Assembly (NCBI GenBank): GCA_035293565.1
Contig: DATGMP010000101.1
Span: forward strand, 57,468-121,467
Length of the DNA stretch: 64,000 nt
Direction: 5' to 3'
Source of the DNA: DATGMP01 sp035293565
Lineage (GTDB): Bacteria; Pseudomonadota; Alphaproteobacteria; BOG-932; Roseiterribacteraceae
Position 1 is the stretch's first letter. The number at the start of each line of letters is the position of its first letter. Shown here piece after piece: positions 41,367 through 51,269 of the stretch. The notes below the pieces were generated by a model. The model saw only the letters and a list, made by a program, of their open reading frames with translations, was not told where the DNA came from and searched no databases. A program made the position numbers and the translations under genes.

Positions 41367-41906
41367 TCATCCGGTGACGGTGCGACGGCGCTTCGGACCT
41401 TTGTTGGGCGATGCGGTGAGGGTTTGGACGAGCGCCGCGAAAGAGGGCGCCAGCCTCTGGATCTCCTGCAGATTGGCCGCCGAAAGGGAATCCAGGATCG
41501 CCTCGGAGCTGTCCGTGAGCGTGAGCAGCACGCGCCGCCGGTCGACCGTGCTCGTCTCGCGCTTGACCAGGCCCAACACCTCCAGCCTGTCCACCAGCTC
41601 GACCGCACTGTTCTGACGAATGCAGAGATGGTGGGCCAGCTCCCCGACCGTGACCGCGTCGCGATCGGGGAAACTCTTGATCGACAGAAGCGCCTGATGC
41701 TGCTGGGGGGTGAGGCCGCGGGAAGCGGCGTTCTTCTTACTGAATTCCAGGAAACGCCTTATGGCGTAGCGGAAGCGGGCCAGCCGGACATAATCGTCCT
41801 TGGTCATCACGTCGCCTTCGGTGGCTTTATCCATTTCCGTAAGACCACGCTCCATGGTCGCCGCCCTGGCGAGTCTCGAAAGTCCACCTTCCAAGGGATC
41901 CATCAT
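41367..41906 (-). CDS. MarR family transcriptional regulator
   Basis: 179 residues from the first ATG; internal starts at 41834 or 41807 are also possible because the N-terminal 25 residues look unconserved. Winged helix GLTPQQHQALLSIKSFPDRD, VGELAHHLCIRQNSAVELVD and the wing TSTVDRRRVLLTLTDSSEAI. It is divergent from the acyl-CoA catabolic operon, and a perfect palindrome lies between them, so it is the probable repressor of that operon, released by a CoA thioester or aromatic acid. Confidence 0.9.
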   Translation of the reverse strand: MMDPLEGGLSRLARAATMERGLTEMDKATEGDVMTKDDYVRLARFRYAIRRFLEFSKKNAASRGLTPQQHQALLSIKSFPDRDAVTVGELAHHLCIRQNSAVELVDRLEVLGLVKRETSTVDRRRVLLTLTDSSEAILDSLSAANLQEIQRLAPSFAALVQTLTASPNKGPKRRRTVTG

Positions 41907-41980
41907 ACACCTGACGATTAGCTGACGCGGAGAATTCTTCGCACTTGTTCGTCAAGGTGACATCCCTCTAGCGATCCGCG

Positions 41981-41996
41981 ATTGATCCGGATCAAT
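41981..41996. promoter_or_regulatory. 16-bp perfect palindrome, candidate MarR operator
   Basis: ATTGATCCGGATCAAT reads identically on both strands and lies 75 bases from marR and 200 bases from the amidohydrolase gene in the divergent intergenic region. Size and symmetry suit a MarR dimer. Confidence 0.6.
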
Positions 41997-42081
41997 ACCG
42001 TCATGCGACGGTCCGCCATCTTAATAAGTTTTAATGAAAGCGACAAAGGAATTCTACGGAATCGAACTGGCAAGAAACCTC

Positions 42082-42097
42082 CCAAGCGCTTGCTTGG
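42082..42097. promoter_or_regulatory. Second inverted repeat in marR intergenic region
   Basis: CCAAGC-GCTT-GCTTGG, perfect 6-bp arms, 100 bases upstream of the amidohydrolase start. May be a second operator or a leader hairpin. Confidence 0.4.
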
Positions 42098-42196
42098 ATT
42101 GGAGCGTTAGGATAGTGGCATCGCCGCGGAAAAGGTGGCAGGATCATCGCCGGCTCCGCTGCCGCGAGGCGCCTGGTGTAAAGGGGAGGAATATTG

Positions 42197-43381
42197 ATGC
42201 TCGATTTGCCGTTTCCGGTCTACGACGCGGACAACCATTTCTACGATCCGGAGGATTCGATCACACGGCACCTACCGGAGCGCTGGAAGAACGATTTCCA
42301 GTTTGTAACGGTAAACGGCAGAAAGCGACTGGCGATCGGCGGCAAAATCTCCAACTACATTCCGAACCCGACCTTCGACCGGGTGGCGGCGCCCGGTTCG
42401 CACCTTGCCTATTATCGCGGCGAGAATCCGAAGGGCCTGACGTTGCGTCAGATGGGCGGCGATCCGATCACGCCGCCGCCGTCCTTCCGGACGCGTGACG
42501 CGCGGCTCAAGGCCATGGACGAGATGGGTGTGCACGCCGCGCTCATCTTCCCCAATCTCTTCTCGATCATCGAGAGCCGGATGGCGTATGACCACGACTT
42601 CCTGTTCGCGACCATCCATTCGCTCAACCAGTATATCGACGAGGAATGGGGCTTTGCTCGCGACGGACGCATCTTCGTTGCGCCTGTCTTGTCTCTCGCG
42701 GATGTCGATCTCGCCGTGAAAGAGCTCGATTGGCTGCTCGCCCGCGGCACGCGCACGGTCATGATCAGTCCTGCGCCCGTGCCGGGGTATCGCGGCAGCC
42801 GGTCGCCGGGATCGGCCGAATTCGATCCCTTCTGGGCGCGCGTCAACGAGTCCGGAATCTTCGTGTCGATCCACGCCTCCGACACGCCCTACATCCAGAT
42901 GGCGACCATGTGGACCGGCGGAATGGAATGGACGCCCTTCAAGCCCGACCCGTTCACCAACTGCGTCCGCATTATCGACCGCGCGATCTCGGACATGGCG
43001 AGCGCATTGATCTGTCACGGCGTCTTCGACCGGCATCCGAAGGTGAAGATCGCTGCGATCGAAAACGGCGCCTTCTGGGTCGAGCCGCTCATCAAGACGC
43101 TGGAGCACGTCTATCGTCAGCTCCCGCAATCTTTCCAGCAGAACCCGGTCGAAGTGTTCCGGCGCCACTTCTACATCGCCCCCTTCAATGAGGATTCCGT
43201 GCCCGAGCTCGCAAGCCACATCGGCGTCGACCGCGTGCTGTTCGGCAGCGACTGGCCTCATCCCGAAGGCCTGGCCAGGCCGCGCGATTTCGACGAGGAG
43301 ATCGCTTTCATGCCAATCGCCGACCGAGAGAAAATCATGAGCTCCAATTTGAAGGGGCTTCTGGAAGGCCGTCCGAACTAG
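42197..43381 (+). CDS. Amidohydrolase family protein (TIM-barrel metal hydrolase)
   Basis: 394 residues from ATG at 42197 with GGGGAGG upstream. YDADNHFYDPEDSITRHLPE is the D-x-D/N-H start of amidohydrolase-2 enzymes, with FVSIHASDTPYIQ, SALICHGVFDRHPKVKIAA and VLFGSDWPHPEG carrying later metal ligands. These enzymes decarboxylate or hydrolyse ring or acyl substrates. First gene of a catabolic operon with enoyl-CoA hydratase, CoA ligase and acyl-CoA dehydrogenase. Confidence 0.9.
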   Translation: MLDLPFPVYDADNHFYDPEDSITRHLPERWKNDFQFVTVNGRKRLAIGGKISNYIPNPTFDRVAAPGSHLAYYRGENPKGLTLRQMGGDPITPPPSFRTRDARLKAMDEMGVHAALIFPNLFSIIESRMAYDHDFLFATIHSLNQYIDEEWGFARDGRIFVAPVLSLADVDLAVKELDWLLARGTRTVMISPAPVPGYRGSRSPGSAEFDPFWARVNESGIFVSIHASDTPYIQMATMWTGGMEWTPFKPDPFTNCVRIIDRAISDMASALICHGVFDRHPKVKIAAIENGAFWVEPLIKTLEHVYRQLPQSFQQNPVEVFRRHFYIAPFNEDSVPELASHIGVDRVLFGSDWPHPEGLARPRDFDEEIAFMPIADREKIMSSNLKGLLEGRPN

Positions 43382-43428
43382 GCGACCTCTCTCGGTTTCC
43401 TCTTCTCTATTCTCTGCCGGGGGCAGTC

Positions 43429-44250
43429 ATGGACTACATTCTCTACGAGCTTCGCGACCGTGTTGCCGTCATCACCTTGAATCGGCCCGAGCGCCGCAAC
43501 GCGCAGAACAAACAGCTGCTGATCGAGCTCGATCAAGCCTGGGACCGCGCCAAGAACGACAAGGACGCCAAGGTCATCGTGCTGAAGGCGAACGGCCCGC
43601 ATTTCTCGGCCGGCCACGACATCGCCCGCGACGCGACCTACGATTCCAAGGTCAACGAATTCGTCGGCGACCTGAAGACCAAGGGTCTCTACGACCTCTA
43701 TTGCTGGGAGGGGCACTATTATCTCGGCTTCTGCCGCAAATGGCGGGACGTCCCAAAACCCTCCATCGCGGCGGTCCAGGGCGCCTGCATCGCCGGCGGA
43801 TTGATGCTGGCTTGGCCGTGCGACCTGATCGTGGCGGCCGAGAACGCCAAGTTCAGCGATCCCGTCGTGCGGATGGGGATCGGCGGGGTCGAGTATCACG
43901 GCCACACCTGGGAGTTCGGCGCCCGCAAGGCCAAGGAGATGCTCTTCACCGGCGGCGCGATCGATGCGCAGGAGGCCCATCGGCTGGGCATGGTCAACCG
44001 CGTGGTGCCGCTGGAGCAGCTCGAGGACGCGACGATGGCCCTCGCCAACCAGATCGCCGAGATGCATCCGTTTGCGCTCGCCATGGCCAAGCGGGCCGTC
44101 AATCAGACGCTCGACATCATGGGCCAATACGCGGCGCAGCAGGCCGCGTTCGACACGCACGAGATGGGTCATGCGAGCGCGCTGGCGCAGAGTGGTGAGC
44201 CGGTGCTCGTCGATCTCAACAATCTGAAGGCGGCGAACAAGAAAGCCTGA
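43429..44250 (+). CDS. Enoyl-CoA hydratase/isomerase family protein
   Basis: 273 residues. VAVITLNRPERRNAQNKQLL, HFSAGHDIARDATYD (oxyanion hole), AAVQGACIAGGLMLAWPCDL (second oxyanion) and the C-terminal QTLDIMGQYAAQQAAF place it in the crotonase family. The large insert with WEGHYYLGFCRKWRDV is shared with a clade of hydratases in aromatic or terpenoid pathways. Hydrates or cleaves a CoA thioester. Confidence 0.92.
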   Translation: MDYILYELRDRVAVITLNRPERRNAQNKQLLIELDQAWDRAKNDKDAKVIVLKANGPHFSAGHDIARDATYDSKVNEFVGDLKTKGLYDLYCWEGHYYLGFCRKWRDVPKPSIAAVQGACIAGGLMLAWPCDLIVAAENAKFSDPVVRMGIGGVEYHGHTWEFGARKAKEMLFTGGAIDAQEAHRLGMVNRVVPLEQLEDATMALANQIAEMHPFALAMAKRAVNQTLDIMGQYAAQQAAFDTHEMGHASALAQSGEPVLVDLNNLKAANKKA

Positions 44251-44293
44251 TCGGGCAAGAGCGGCCGTTCGAGTAAGCAACGGGAATAGCAGA

Positions 44294-45772
44294 ATGGATT
44301 TCAGCGAGCAGGTTCGGGCGACTTTCGCCCGGGCGCCCGATCGGCGGGCGATCGAGTTTCGCGGCGTCTGGTACAGCTGGGGCGATATCGCCGGCTTCGC
44401 CGAAGCGCTCGACAATATGCTGTCGGCCGCCGGCATCGCCGCCAACGTTCCGGTCGGAATCGTCGCGCGGAATCGCGTGTTTCAGGTCGCCTCTATATTG
44501 GCGCTTGTCGCCTATGGCAGGCCGATCACGATGCTCCACGCGTTCCAATCGCCCGAGGCGCTCGCGACCGACATCGGAAACGTGAAACTCGCCGCGATCA
44601 TTGCGGAACGGCAGGATTGGAGCGACGCCGCGGTCGCCGCGGCGCGCGACGTCGGAACCGTGGGCGTCGCGCTTACCGGCGAGCTCGGATCCGCGCTTGC
44701 GATCGTACCGGGCCTGGACAGGCTTGGACCGGGACCGCACCGAACTGCGTCAGCCGAGCCGACCATCGAGCTTTTGACCAGCGGGACCACCGGCACGCCA
44801 AAGCGGGTGCCGATCAAATTTTCAGTTTTGAGCCGCGGCGTCGCCAGCGGAACACTGGGCGCGGCGGATCAGGATCTCCCGCCGAATATCATGTTCTGGC
44901 ACATCGGCAATGTGGGCGGCGTGTGCAACGTCATCACCACCGGCGTGGTCGGCTCGCCGATGGCGCTGATGGAAAAATTCTCGGTCGCGGAATTCATGGA
45001 TCAGGTGAAGCGCCACAAGCCGACGCTCATCAGCCTCACGCCGACGGCGGTGCGCATGATCCTCGACGCCAAGGTGCCGCGCGAAGCCTTTACCGGCGTC
45101 AAATCGATGTTCGGCGGCTCGGCGCCGCTCGACGCGGAGCTCGAGGAGCGCTTCGAGAACACCTACGGCATCACAGTCTATTGGGGATATGGCGCGACGG
45201 AGTTCTGCGGCACCGTGGTCAGATGGACACCGGAGCTGCGGGAGAAGTTCGGAACCACCAAGCGCGGCTCGATCGGTGCGGCCATGCCCGGTGTCGGCGT
45301 GCGCGCAGTCGATGCCGAGACGGGCGCCGTGGTGCCGGCGGGAACTCCGGGGCTGCTCGAGGCCCGGGTGCCGGAGATCGGGCCGGACTGGATCCGGACC
45401 ACCGATCTGGTCGTGATCGATGCCGACGGCTTCGTCTTCCATAAGGGCCGCAACGACGGCGCGATCGTGCGCGGCGGGTTCAAGGTATTGCCCGAGACGA
45501 TCGTGGAGGTGCTGCGTCAGCATCCTAGCGTTGCCGACGCCGCGGTGGTCGGCCTGCCCGATGCGCGGCTTCAGGAGGTGCCGGTCGCCGCGGTCGAGCT
45601 CCGGCCGGGCGCGCCGCGACCCACGGATGCCGATCTCGAAGCACATATCCGTCGCCATCTGACCGCGCCTCACGTTCCGGTCCGTTTCATGATCGTCGAC
45701 GCCTTGCCGCGCACGCCTTCGATGAAGGCGAGCCTGAAGGACATCAAACGCCTGTTCGAGGCAGCGGCGTGA
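44294..45772 (+). CDS. AMP-binding acyl-CoA synthetase family protein
   Basis: 492 residues. ANL superfamily motifs: A3 LLTSGTTGTPKRVPIKFS, A5 YWGYGATEFCG, A7 TTDLVVIDADGFVFHKGRND and A10-like lysine region RTPSMKASLKDIKR. It activates a carboxylate to its CoA ester using ATP. The 4-base GTGA overlap with the acyl-CoA dehydrogenase gene couples them. Confidence 0.92.
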   Translation: MDFSEQVRATFARAPDRRAIEFRGVWYSWGDIAGFAEALDNMLSAAGIAANVPVGIVARNRVFQVASILALVAYGRPITMLHAFQSPEALATDIGNVKLAAIIAERQDWSDAAVAAARDVGTVGVALTGELGSALAIVPGLDRLGPGPHRTASAEPTIELLTSGTTGTPKRVPIKFSVLSRGVASGTLGAADQDLPPNIMFWHIGNVGGVCNVITTGVVGSPMALMEKFSVAEFMDQVKRHKPTLISLTPTAVRMILDAKVPREAFTGVKSMFGGSAPLDAELEERFENTYGITVYWGYGATEFCGTVVRWTPELREKFGTTKRGSIGAAMPGVGVRAVDAETGAVVPAGTPGLLEARVPEIGPDWIRTTDLVVIDADGFVFHKGRNDGAIVRGGFKVLPETIVEVLRQHPSVADAAVVGLPDARLQEVPVAAVELRPGAPRPTDADLEAHIRRHLTAPHVPVRFMIVDALPRTPSMKASLKDIKRLFEAAA

Positions 45773-47973
45773 AGCTGGGACTGAGCGAGGAACAGAAGCT
45801 CCTTCAGGAAGCTTTCTCTAGATTCTTCTCCGCCGAATCGACGCCGGCGAAGGTTCGGGCGGCCGAGCCCTTGGGATTCGATCCCGCCCTTTGGAAGGGG
45901 CTCGTCGAAATGGGCGCGCCGGCGATGCGCGCGCCCGAAGAGCCGGGCGGCGACGCGGCCGGCCTGCTCGACGCGGCGCTCGTCGCCGAAGAGGCCGGAC
46001 GTCATTTGGCGTCGGCGCCGCTGATCGAAACCATGGTGGCCGGGCGCCTCTTGGCGGATCTCAGCGGCGAGGCCGCGCGGGATTGGTTGAATCGAATCCG
46101 CTCCGGCGTCGCGATCATCGTTCCGGCGCTGCATCCCGTCGAGGCAGACGCGATGCAGCTCGTCCCCGGCGCCGCGGTCGCCGACGCAGTGCTCTATCTC
46201 CAGGGCGACACAGTCAAACTGCTCGTTCAGAAGCGGCCGCTCGAAGCGCCGCCCAATCTGGCCTCCGGCCCGGTTCTCCGCGTGACGCTCGCCGACGGCG
46301 AGACGCTCGCGCGCGGACAGAAGGCGGCGAACGCCTATCGAGCCGCGGTCGAAGAATGGAAGATCCTGACGGCGGCGATGCTGACCGGACTCGCCCGCCG
46401 CGGACTCGAGCTGGCCGCCGACTATTCGCGGGAGCGCATGCAATTCGGCCAGCCGATCGGCAGCTTCCAGGGCGTCGCCCATCCTCTAGCCGACTCCGCG
46501 GCGGACATCGAAGGCGCAGGTCTTCTGGCGCGGCGCGCGGTTTGGGCGATCGCGAAGGGCCGTGAGGACGCCGCCGCCTCGGTCGCGATGGCCTTCTGGT
46601 GGGCAAGCCACGCCGCCGCCCGCGCGCTGACGCGTTCCGTCCGGACCTTCGGCGGCTATGGGCTGACGCTCGAATACGACATCCAGCTCTATTATCGCCG
46701 CGGCAAGGCAGCGGCGCTGCCGCTCGGCGATCCGCGCCTGTCGCTCCTCGACGTCGCTGATCGCCTATGGCGCGGCGCGCGGCCATCGCTGCCGGACGCG
46801 GGCGCCGTCGATATCGAGTTCGGCTTCGGCCATAAGGCCGAGGCGTTCGAGAAGGAGGTGCGGCGCTTCTTCGAAGACAACATGACTCCGGCGCTGAAGG
46901 CCAAAGCGCACCATTCGACCGACGGTCATGATTGGGATTTCCACCGCAAGCTCGCGGAGGCAGGCTATCTCTATCCCGACTGGCCCGTCGAATATGGCGG
47001 TCAGGCGCGCAGTCGCTACGAGGTGTCGGCGCTGACTCGCGTCTTCGAGGAGTTCAACTGGACGCGCGTGCCGATCGGCACCACCAACATGGGCGCGCGC
47101 ATGGCGATGCTGTTCGGCAGCGAGGAACTCAAACGCGAGGCGCTGCCGAAATTCGCGCGCGGCGAAGCGCTATCATGCCTCGGATTCAGCGAGCCGGGCG
47201 CAGGATCGGATGTATTCGGCGCCCGCACGCGCGCGGTGCGCGACGGCGACGATTGGATCGTCAACGGTCAGAAGATGTTCACGACCGGCGCGCATATCTC
47301 GCAATATGTGCTGCTGCTGACCCGCACCGATCCCAACGCCAAGAAACGCGACGGGCTCACGCTGTTCCTGATGCCGCTCGACCTGCCCGGCGTCGCGATC
47401 CAGGCAGTCCACACGCTGCTCGACGAGCGCACCAACATCACCTTCTACGACAATGTCCGGGTCCCAGACCGCTATCGGTTGGGCGAGGTCAATCGCGGGA
47501 TCGAGGTCATGGCTGCGGCGCTTCTGCTCGAGCATGGCGGCGAGGGCTATTTCGTATCGCAGCTGAGCTTGCTGCGCGAAGCGACCGCCTGGGCATTGGC
47601 GTCACCCGGCGGCAATCGCCCTGCGCCCATCGAGTCGGAGGAAGTCCGCGCGCGCCTTGCCCGCGTCGCGGTCCACACGGAGGTCTCCGACCTGCTCTGC
47701 CGGCAGGCAGTGTGGGCGGCGGTCGAGGGCGCTCCGGGTCGCGCGTATGGGCCGATGTCGAAGCTGTTCTCGACCAATGCCTACCTCGAGGATTCGGCCG
47801 ACCTGGTGCAGCTGGCGGCGCCGGACTCGCTTTTGAAAAGCGACCACGGCGTCGGGCGGATCGAGCTGGCGGCGCGGCATTCGCTGGGGCCGACCATCTA
47901 TGGCGGCACCAGCGAGGTCCATCGCAGCATCATCGCGGAACAGGCCCTAGGGATGCCGCGGACCCGCAACTAG
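45769..47973 (+). CDS. Two-domain acyl-CoA dehydrogenase (tandem fusion)
   Basis: 734 residues from GTG at 45769. Residues 1 to about 345 are a short acyl-CoA dehydrogenase (LGLSEEQKLLQEAFSRFFSA, QFGQPIGSFQGVAHPLADSA). Residues about 350-734 are a full-length one (LGFSEPGAGSDVFGARTRAV, GQKMFTTGAHISQYVLLLT, YGGTSEVHRSIIAEQALGMP). Such fusions mirror the alpha/beta heterotetrameric dehydrogenases used for sterol side chains and bile acids in actinobacteria. FAD-dependent oxidation of a bulky acyl-CoA is the likely reaction. Confidence 0.92.
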   Translation: MKLGLSEEQKLLQEAFSRFFSAESTPAKVRAAEPLGFDPALWKGLVEMGAPAMRAPEEPGGDAAGLLDAALVAEEAGRHLASAPLIETMVAGRLLADLSGEAARDWLNRIRSGVAIIVPALHPVEADAMQLVPGAAVADAVLYLQGDTVKLLVQKRPLEAPPNLASGPVLRVTLADGETLARGQKAANAYRAAVEEWKILTAAMLTGLARRGLELAADYSRERMQFGQPIGSFQGVAHPLADSAADIEGAGLLARRAVWAIAKGREDAAASVAMAFWWASHAAARALTRSVRTFGGYGLTLEYDIQLYYRRGKAAALPLGDPRLSLLDVADRLWRGARPSLPDAGAVDIEFGFGHKAEAFEKEVRRFFEDNMTPALKAKAHHSTDGHDWDFHRKLAEAGYLYPDWPVEYGGQARSRYEVSALTRVFEEFNWTRVPIGTTNMGARMAMLFGSEELKREALPKFARGEALSCLGFSEPGAGSDVFGARTRAVRDGDDWIVNGQKMFTTGAHISQYVLLLTRTDPNAKKRDGLTLFLMPLDLPGVAIQAVHTLLDERTNITFYDNVRVPDRYRLGEVNRGIEVMAAALLLEHGGEGYFVSQLSLLREATAWALASPGGNRPAPIESEEVRARLARVAVHTEVSDLLCRQAVWAAVEGAPGRAYGPMSKLFSTNAYLEDSADLVQLAAPDSLLKSDHGVGRIELAARHSLGPTIYGGTSEVHRSIIAEQALGMPRTRN

Positions 47974-48039
47974 GACCGCGCGACGTGGACTCACCATGAC
48001 GGCACAGCGGCTCCGTGGTGAAGCACGCCTTGTCCAACA

Positions 48040-49440
48040 TCAGCCAATCGCCGATTCGGGCACGAGGCGCGTAGCGTCGGGTGCCCCGACCATTCGCTTA
48101 ATCAAAATCCAGAAGCGGGCCGCCAGCAGAATCGCGACGGTCGAAAGGCCGAAGACGAAGCCCCACCAGATGCCACGCGGCCCGACTCCCAAGAGGAAGG
48201 CAAGCGCGAGCGCGACGGGGAATCCGATCGCCCAATAGCCGATGGCCGCGATGAGCATCGGCGCGCGCGTATCCTTGATTCCGCGCAGCGATCCGATTGC
48301 GATCGTCTGGGCGCCGTCGAACACCTGAAACAGCGCGGCGATCGCGAGCAATTGCACCGCCAGATCGAAGACAGGTTGATTCTCCGGATTCGACGGATCG
48401 AGATAGAGGCCGATGATGAAGCCGGGCACGGTCACCAGGACAATTCCCGCGACGGCCATAAATCCGACACCAAGCGCGAAGGCAAGCTCGGCCGCCTTCT
48501 TGGCGGCACCGGGAGCATTCGCGCCGATATGGAAGCCGACGCGGACATTGGCCGCCTGCGCGAGGGCGAAGGGCACCATGAACGTCGTCGAGGCAATATT
48601 CATGCTGACCTGATGGGCGGCGAGCGCCGTCGCGCCGAACATGGCCATGATCAATCCTGACATGCCGAACAGCACGATCTCGAGCCCGACCGTAATCGCA
48701 ATCGGCCAGCCGAGTTGAAGAAGCTCCCGCAGCAAAGCCGGAGGGATCGGGCCGGCGAGACGGAAACGCTGCAGCATCGGCGTGAACCGCATCGCGAGAC
48801 CGACCGCCGCCGCCATCCCCCAAAGGGTCAGTGTGGTCGCGGTGCAGGAACCGATATAGCCGAGCTTCGGCAATCCGAACGCTCCATGGATCAGCCCATA
48901 ATTCGCGAAGCCATTGATGAGCACGGCCGCGAGCGACACCGCCATGACCATGCCCGGTCGCGCCATCGCCGAGAGATAGGCGCGCTGTGCGCCGAGCCAC
49001 ATCATGGCCGGAGCCGCCAGAAGCATCACGCGATCGTAGCGTCCGATGGCATGCGCCAGGTCGGGCGCCTCGCCGATCGCCATCATGATCGGCTCGACCT
49101 GCCACAGGAACAGCATCGGCAACAATGCGATCAGAGGCGCGAGCAGGAAGCCGCCGCGCATCGCGCTGCCGATGCGCTCCTCGTTTCCAGCGCCGCGCGC
49201 TTGAGCGACGAGAATGCCGACCGAGACGAGCACCGATTGGAAAACGATCGAGACAACGAAGAAGAGATTCGCGCCGAGCCCGCCCGCGGCCAGCGCGTCG
49301 CGGCCGATCGATCCGAGCAGGATCGTATCGGTCGCGCCCATCGCGACCTGCGCCAGCTGCGCGGCGGCAATGGGCGTGGCAAGATGGATCGTCGCCTTGA
49401 GCTCCTCGCTCAGGCGGGGCGTTGCGTTCGCAGCGGACAT
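48040..49440 (-). CDS. MATE family multidrug/Na+ antiporter
   Basis: 466 residues, twelve predicted membrane helices. LKATIHLATPIAAAQLAQVA, then the internal repeat PALLRELLQLGWPIAITVGL and LAIAALFQVFDGAQTIAIGS with LRGIKDTR are the NorM-type MATE signature. Exports organic cations with Na+ or H+ in the inner membrane. Convergent with the acyl-CoA dehydrogenase operon. Confidence 0.92.
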   Translation of the reverse strand: MSAANATPRLSEELKATIHLATPIAAAQLAQVAMGATDTILLGSIGRDALAAGGLGANLFFVVSIVFQSVLVSVGILVAQARGAGNEERIGSAMRGGFLLAPLIALLPMLFLWQVEPIMMAIGEAPDLAHAIGRYDRVMLLAAPAMMWLGAQRAYLSAMARPGMVMAVSLAAVLINGFANYGLIHGAFGLPKLGYIGSCTATTLTLWGMAAAVGLAMRFTPMLQRFRLAGPIPPALLRELLQLGWPIAITVGLEIVLFGMSGLIMAMFGATALAAHQVSMNIASTTFMVPFALAQAANVRVGFHIGANAPGAAKKAAELAFALGVGFMAVAGIVLVTVPGFIIGLYLDPSNPENQPVFDLAVQLLAIAALFQVFDGAQTIAIGSLRGIKDTRAPMLIAAIGYWAIGFPVALALAFLLGVGPRGIWWGFVFGLSTVAILLAARFWILIKRMVGAPDATRLVPESAIG

Positions 49441-49618
49441 GGCGGTTTCGGAGCTTCGAGGGCGTGAGCTTACGCGCCGGCACCTTGCTCGTCACCCCGG
49501 CGGAAGCGTCGTTTTCCGCGATGCTGCATTGCGCAAATTCGAGAGTTGTTGCACGAGGATGACGATTTAAAGTTTATCGAGACCGAGCCGGATTTGGCGT
49601 CCGGTCAGTGGCGGAGAA

Positions 49619-49861
49619 TCAGCCTTCGCTCCGAATATAGGGCTCGACTACGCCGTTCAGCTTGATCGTCAAAGGCCGGCCGCGCCGATCCATGGTCTTG
49701 CCGACCACAACGCGAACCCAGCCCTCGCTGACGCAATATTCGTCGACATTGGTCTTCTCGGCGCCGTTGAATTTGATGCCGACGCCGCGCTCGAGAAGCG
49801 GGCCATTGTAGTAGGGGCTCTTCGGGTCGGTGGAGAGGCGGTCGGGAAGCGTATCGTCCAT
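49619..49861 (-). CDS. DUF3297 family protein
   Basis: 80 residues from ATG at 49861. DTLPDRLSTDPKSPYYNGPL, GVGIKFNGAEKTNVDEYCVS and EGWVRVVVGKTMDRRGRPLT match the DUF3297 family along its whole usual length. A longer upstream frame lacks any family similarity. Small soluble protein of unknown role, divergent from the Rieske oxygenase with 106 bases between starts. Confidence 0.85.
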   Translation of the reverse strand: MDDTLPDRLSTDPKSPYYNGPLLERGVGIKFNGAEKTNVDEYCVSEGWVRVVVGKTMDRRGRPLTIKLNGVVEPYIRSEG

Positions 49862-49967
49862 CGCGATTTGATACAGGCCCCCGTTCGCGATTCCAATCCC
49901 GCCCGCATTGACGATGCCGATGGTCCGACAGATAGTTGCATGGAGGCTGATCGACGGGGAGGCGGAT

Positions 49968-51155
49968 GTGAGTCGGGAGCAACGGATCGCGATCGCGCGA
50001 CGGATTCTGGAGCTTGTCGAGAAGGACGAGCCCGAATATGGCGAAGAATCCTGGGAGACCGATATCGGCCGCTTCGTCGACAAAGAGCGGTTCGAGCTCG
50101 AGAAGCGGAAATTTTTTCTCGAGCGGCCGCAGCTGATCGCCTACTCCGCCGACATCCCCGATCCGGGCGACTACTACACGACCGAGATCGCCGGCCGGCC
50201 GATCATCCTGACGCGCGACAAGGACGGGAAGGCGCACGCCTTCCTCAATGCCTGCCGCCACCGCGGCGTGAAGCTGGCCGAAGGCTGCGGCCACGCCAAG
50301 GGCTTCACCTGCCCCTATCACGGCTGGACCTACGGGATCGACGGCGAGCTGCTGTCGGTGCCGAGCCGCATGGCCTTCGAGGAAGCGCAGCTCCGCGACC
50401 GCAACCTGATCGCGCTCCCGTTGGCCGAAAAAATGGGCTTGATCCTGGTTCACCCGCAGCCCGGCGGCGCGATCGACTTCGACGAGTTCATGGGGCCTCT
50501 CGGCGAGTTCCTGTCGGACTTCAATTTCGACAAGCTGCGCTTCATCGCCGAATATCGCGCGCCCGCGCAGATCAATTGGAAGCACGCGGTCGACGGCGGC
50601 GTGGAGGGCTATCACGTCCCCTTCCTGCATCCGGAGACGGTCGGCCCGTTGACACTGAAGCAGTTCCTGCATCTCGACTTCGGCATGCATCAAACGCTGA
50701 TCTCGCCCCAAAAGGACATCGTGAATCTGAAGGGCGTGCCGGAATCGGAATGGCCCGACTTCCCGCCTTTCGGCCTGACCCATGCGGTCTTCCCCAACAC
50801 GGTGATCGGGGGCGGCGGCAAGGCGGGCGGAATCGCGTTCTTCCAGCGATCGGAGCCCGGCGACAAGCCGGGAGTTTGTACCTACATCTTCCGCACCTAC
50901 GGCGTGGGCCGCGACCCGGCGCCCGAGATCGCCGAGGCGCAGCAATACATGTCCGATCTGCTGATGCGCACCGCTCTCGACGAGGACATGAAGGTGCAGT
51001 CGAACGCGCAAATCATGATGGAGACGGGCGTCGTATCCTCGATCATCTTCGGTCGTCGCGAGGCGAATATGATCAAGATGCACAAGAACTACGACCGGCT
51101 GATCGGGCACGATGCGGCGACCGCCTTGAAAGGATTGCCGCTCGCGGCCGAATAA
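49968..51155 (+). CDS. Rieske-type aromatic ring-hydroxylating oxygenase alpha subunit
   Basis: 395 residues from GTG at 49968, set by GGGGAGG five bases before. Rieske cluster CRHRGVKLAEGC and CPYHGWTYGID, and the mononuclear iron site GGVEGYHVPFLHPETVG (H-x4-H) with a bridging aspartate region. A distal carboxylate is expected further downstream. No beta subunit or reductase gene is adjacent, so electron supply comes from elsewhere. Substrate unknown; operon partners are an MFS transporter and an HMG-CoA lyase. Confidence 0.92.
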   Translation: MSREQRIAIARRILELVEKDEPEYGEESWETDIGRFVDKERFELEKRKFFLERPQLIAYSADIPDPGDYYTTEIAGRPIILTRDKDGKAHAFLNACRHRGVKLAEGCGHAKGFTCPYHGWTYGIDGELLSVPSRMAFEEAQLRDRNLIALPLAEKMGLILVHPQPGGAIDFDEFMGPLGEFLSDFNFDKLRFIAEYRAPAQINWKHAVDGGVEGYHVPFLHPETVGPLTLKQFLHLDFGMHQTLISPQKDIVNLKGVPESEWPDFPPFGLTHAVFPNTVIGGGGKAGGIAFFQRSEPGDKPGVCTYIFRTYGVGRDPAPEIAEAQQYMSDLLMRTALDEDMKVQSNAQIMMETGVVSSIIFGRREANMIKMHKNYDRLIGHDAATALKGLPLAAE

Positions 51156-51269
51156 GCCCGGGGACTGTTCTGCCCAATTGTCGGACAATTTGGCCTCGAC
51201 ATCGAACGAGCCGGTCAATAGTCTTCCGCCCTGGGGGACGGTGACACGACCAATCGAGGACGGCGGGGA

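Noticed and set aside
49862..50083. Upstream extension of the DUF3297 gene to 154 residues
   Set aside because: Extension has no family similarity, overlaps the Rieske gene antisense and the family length is about 80 residues.
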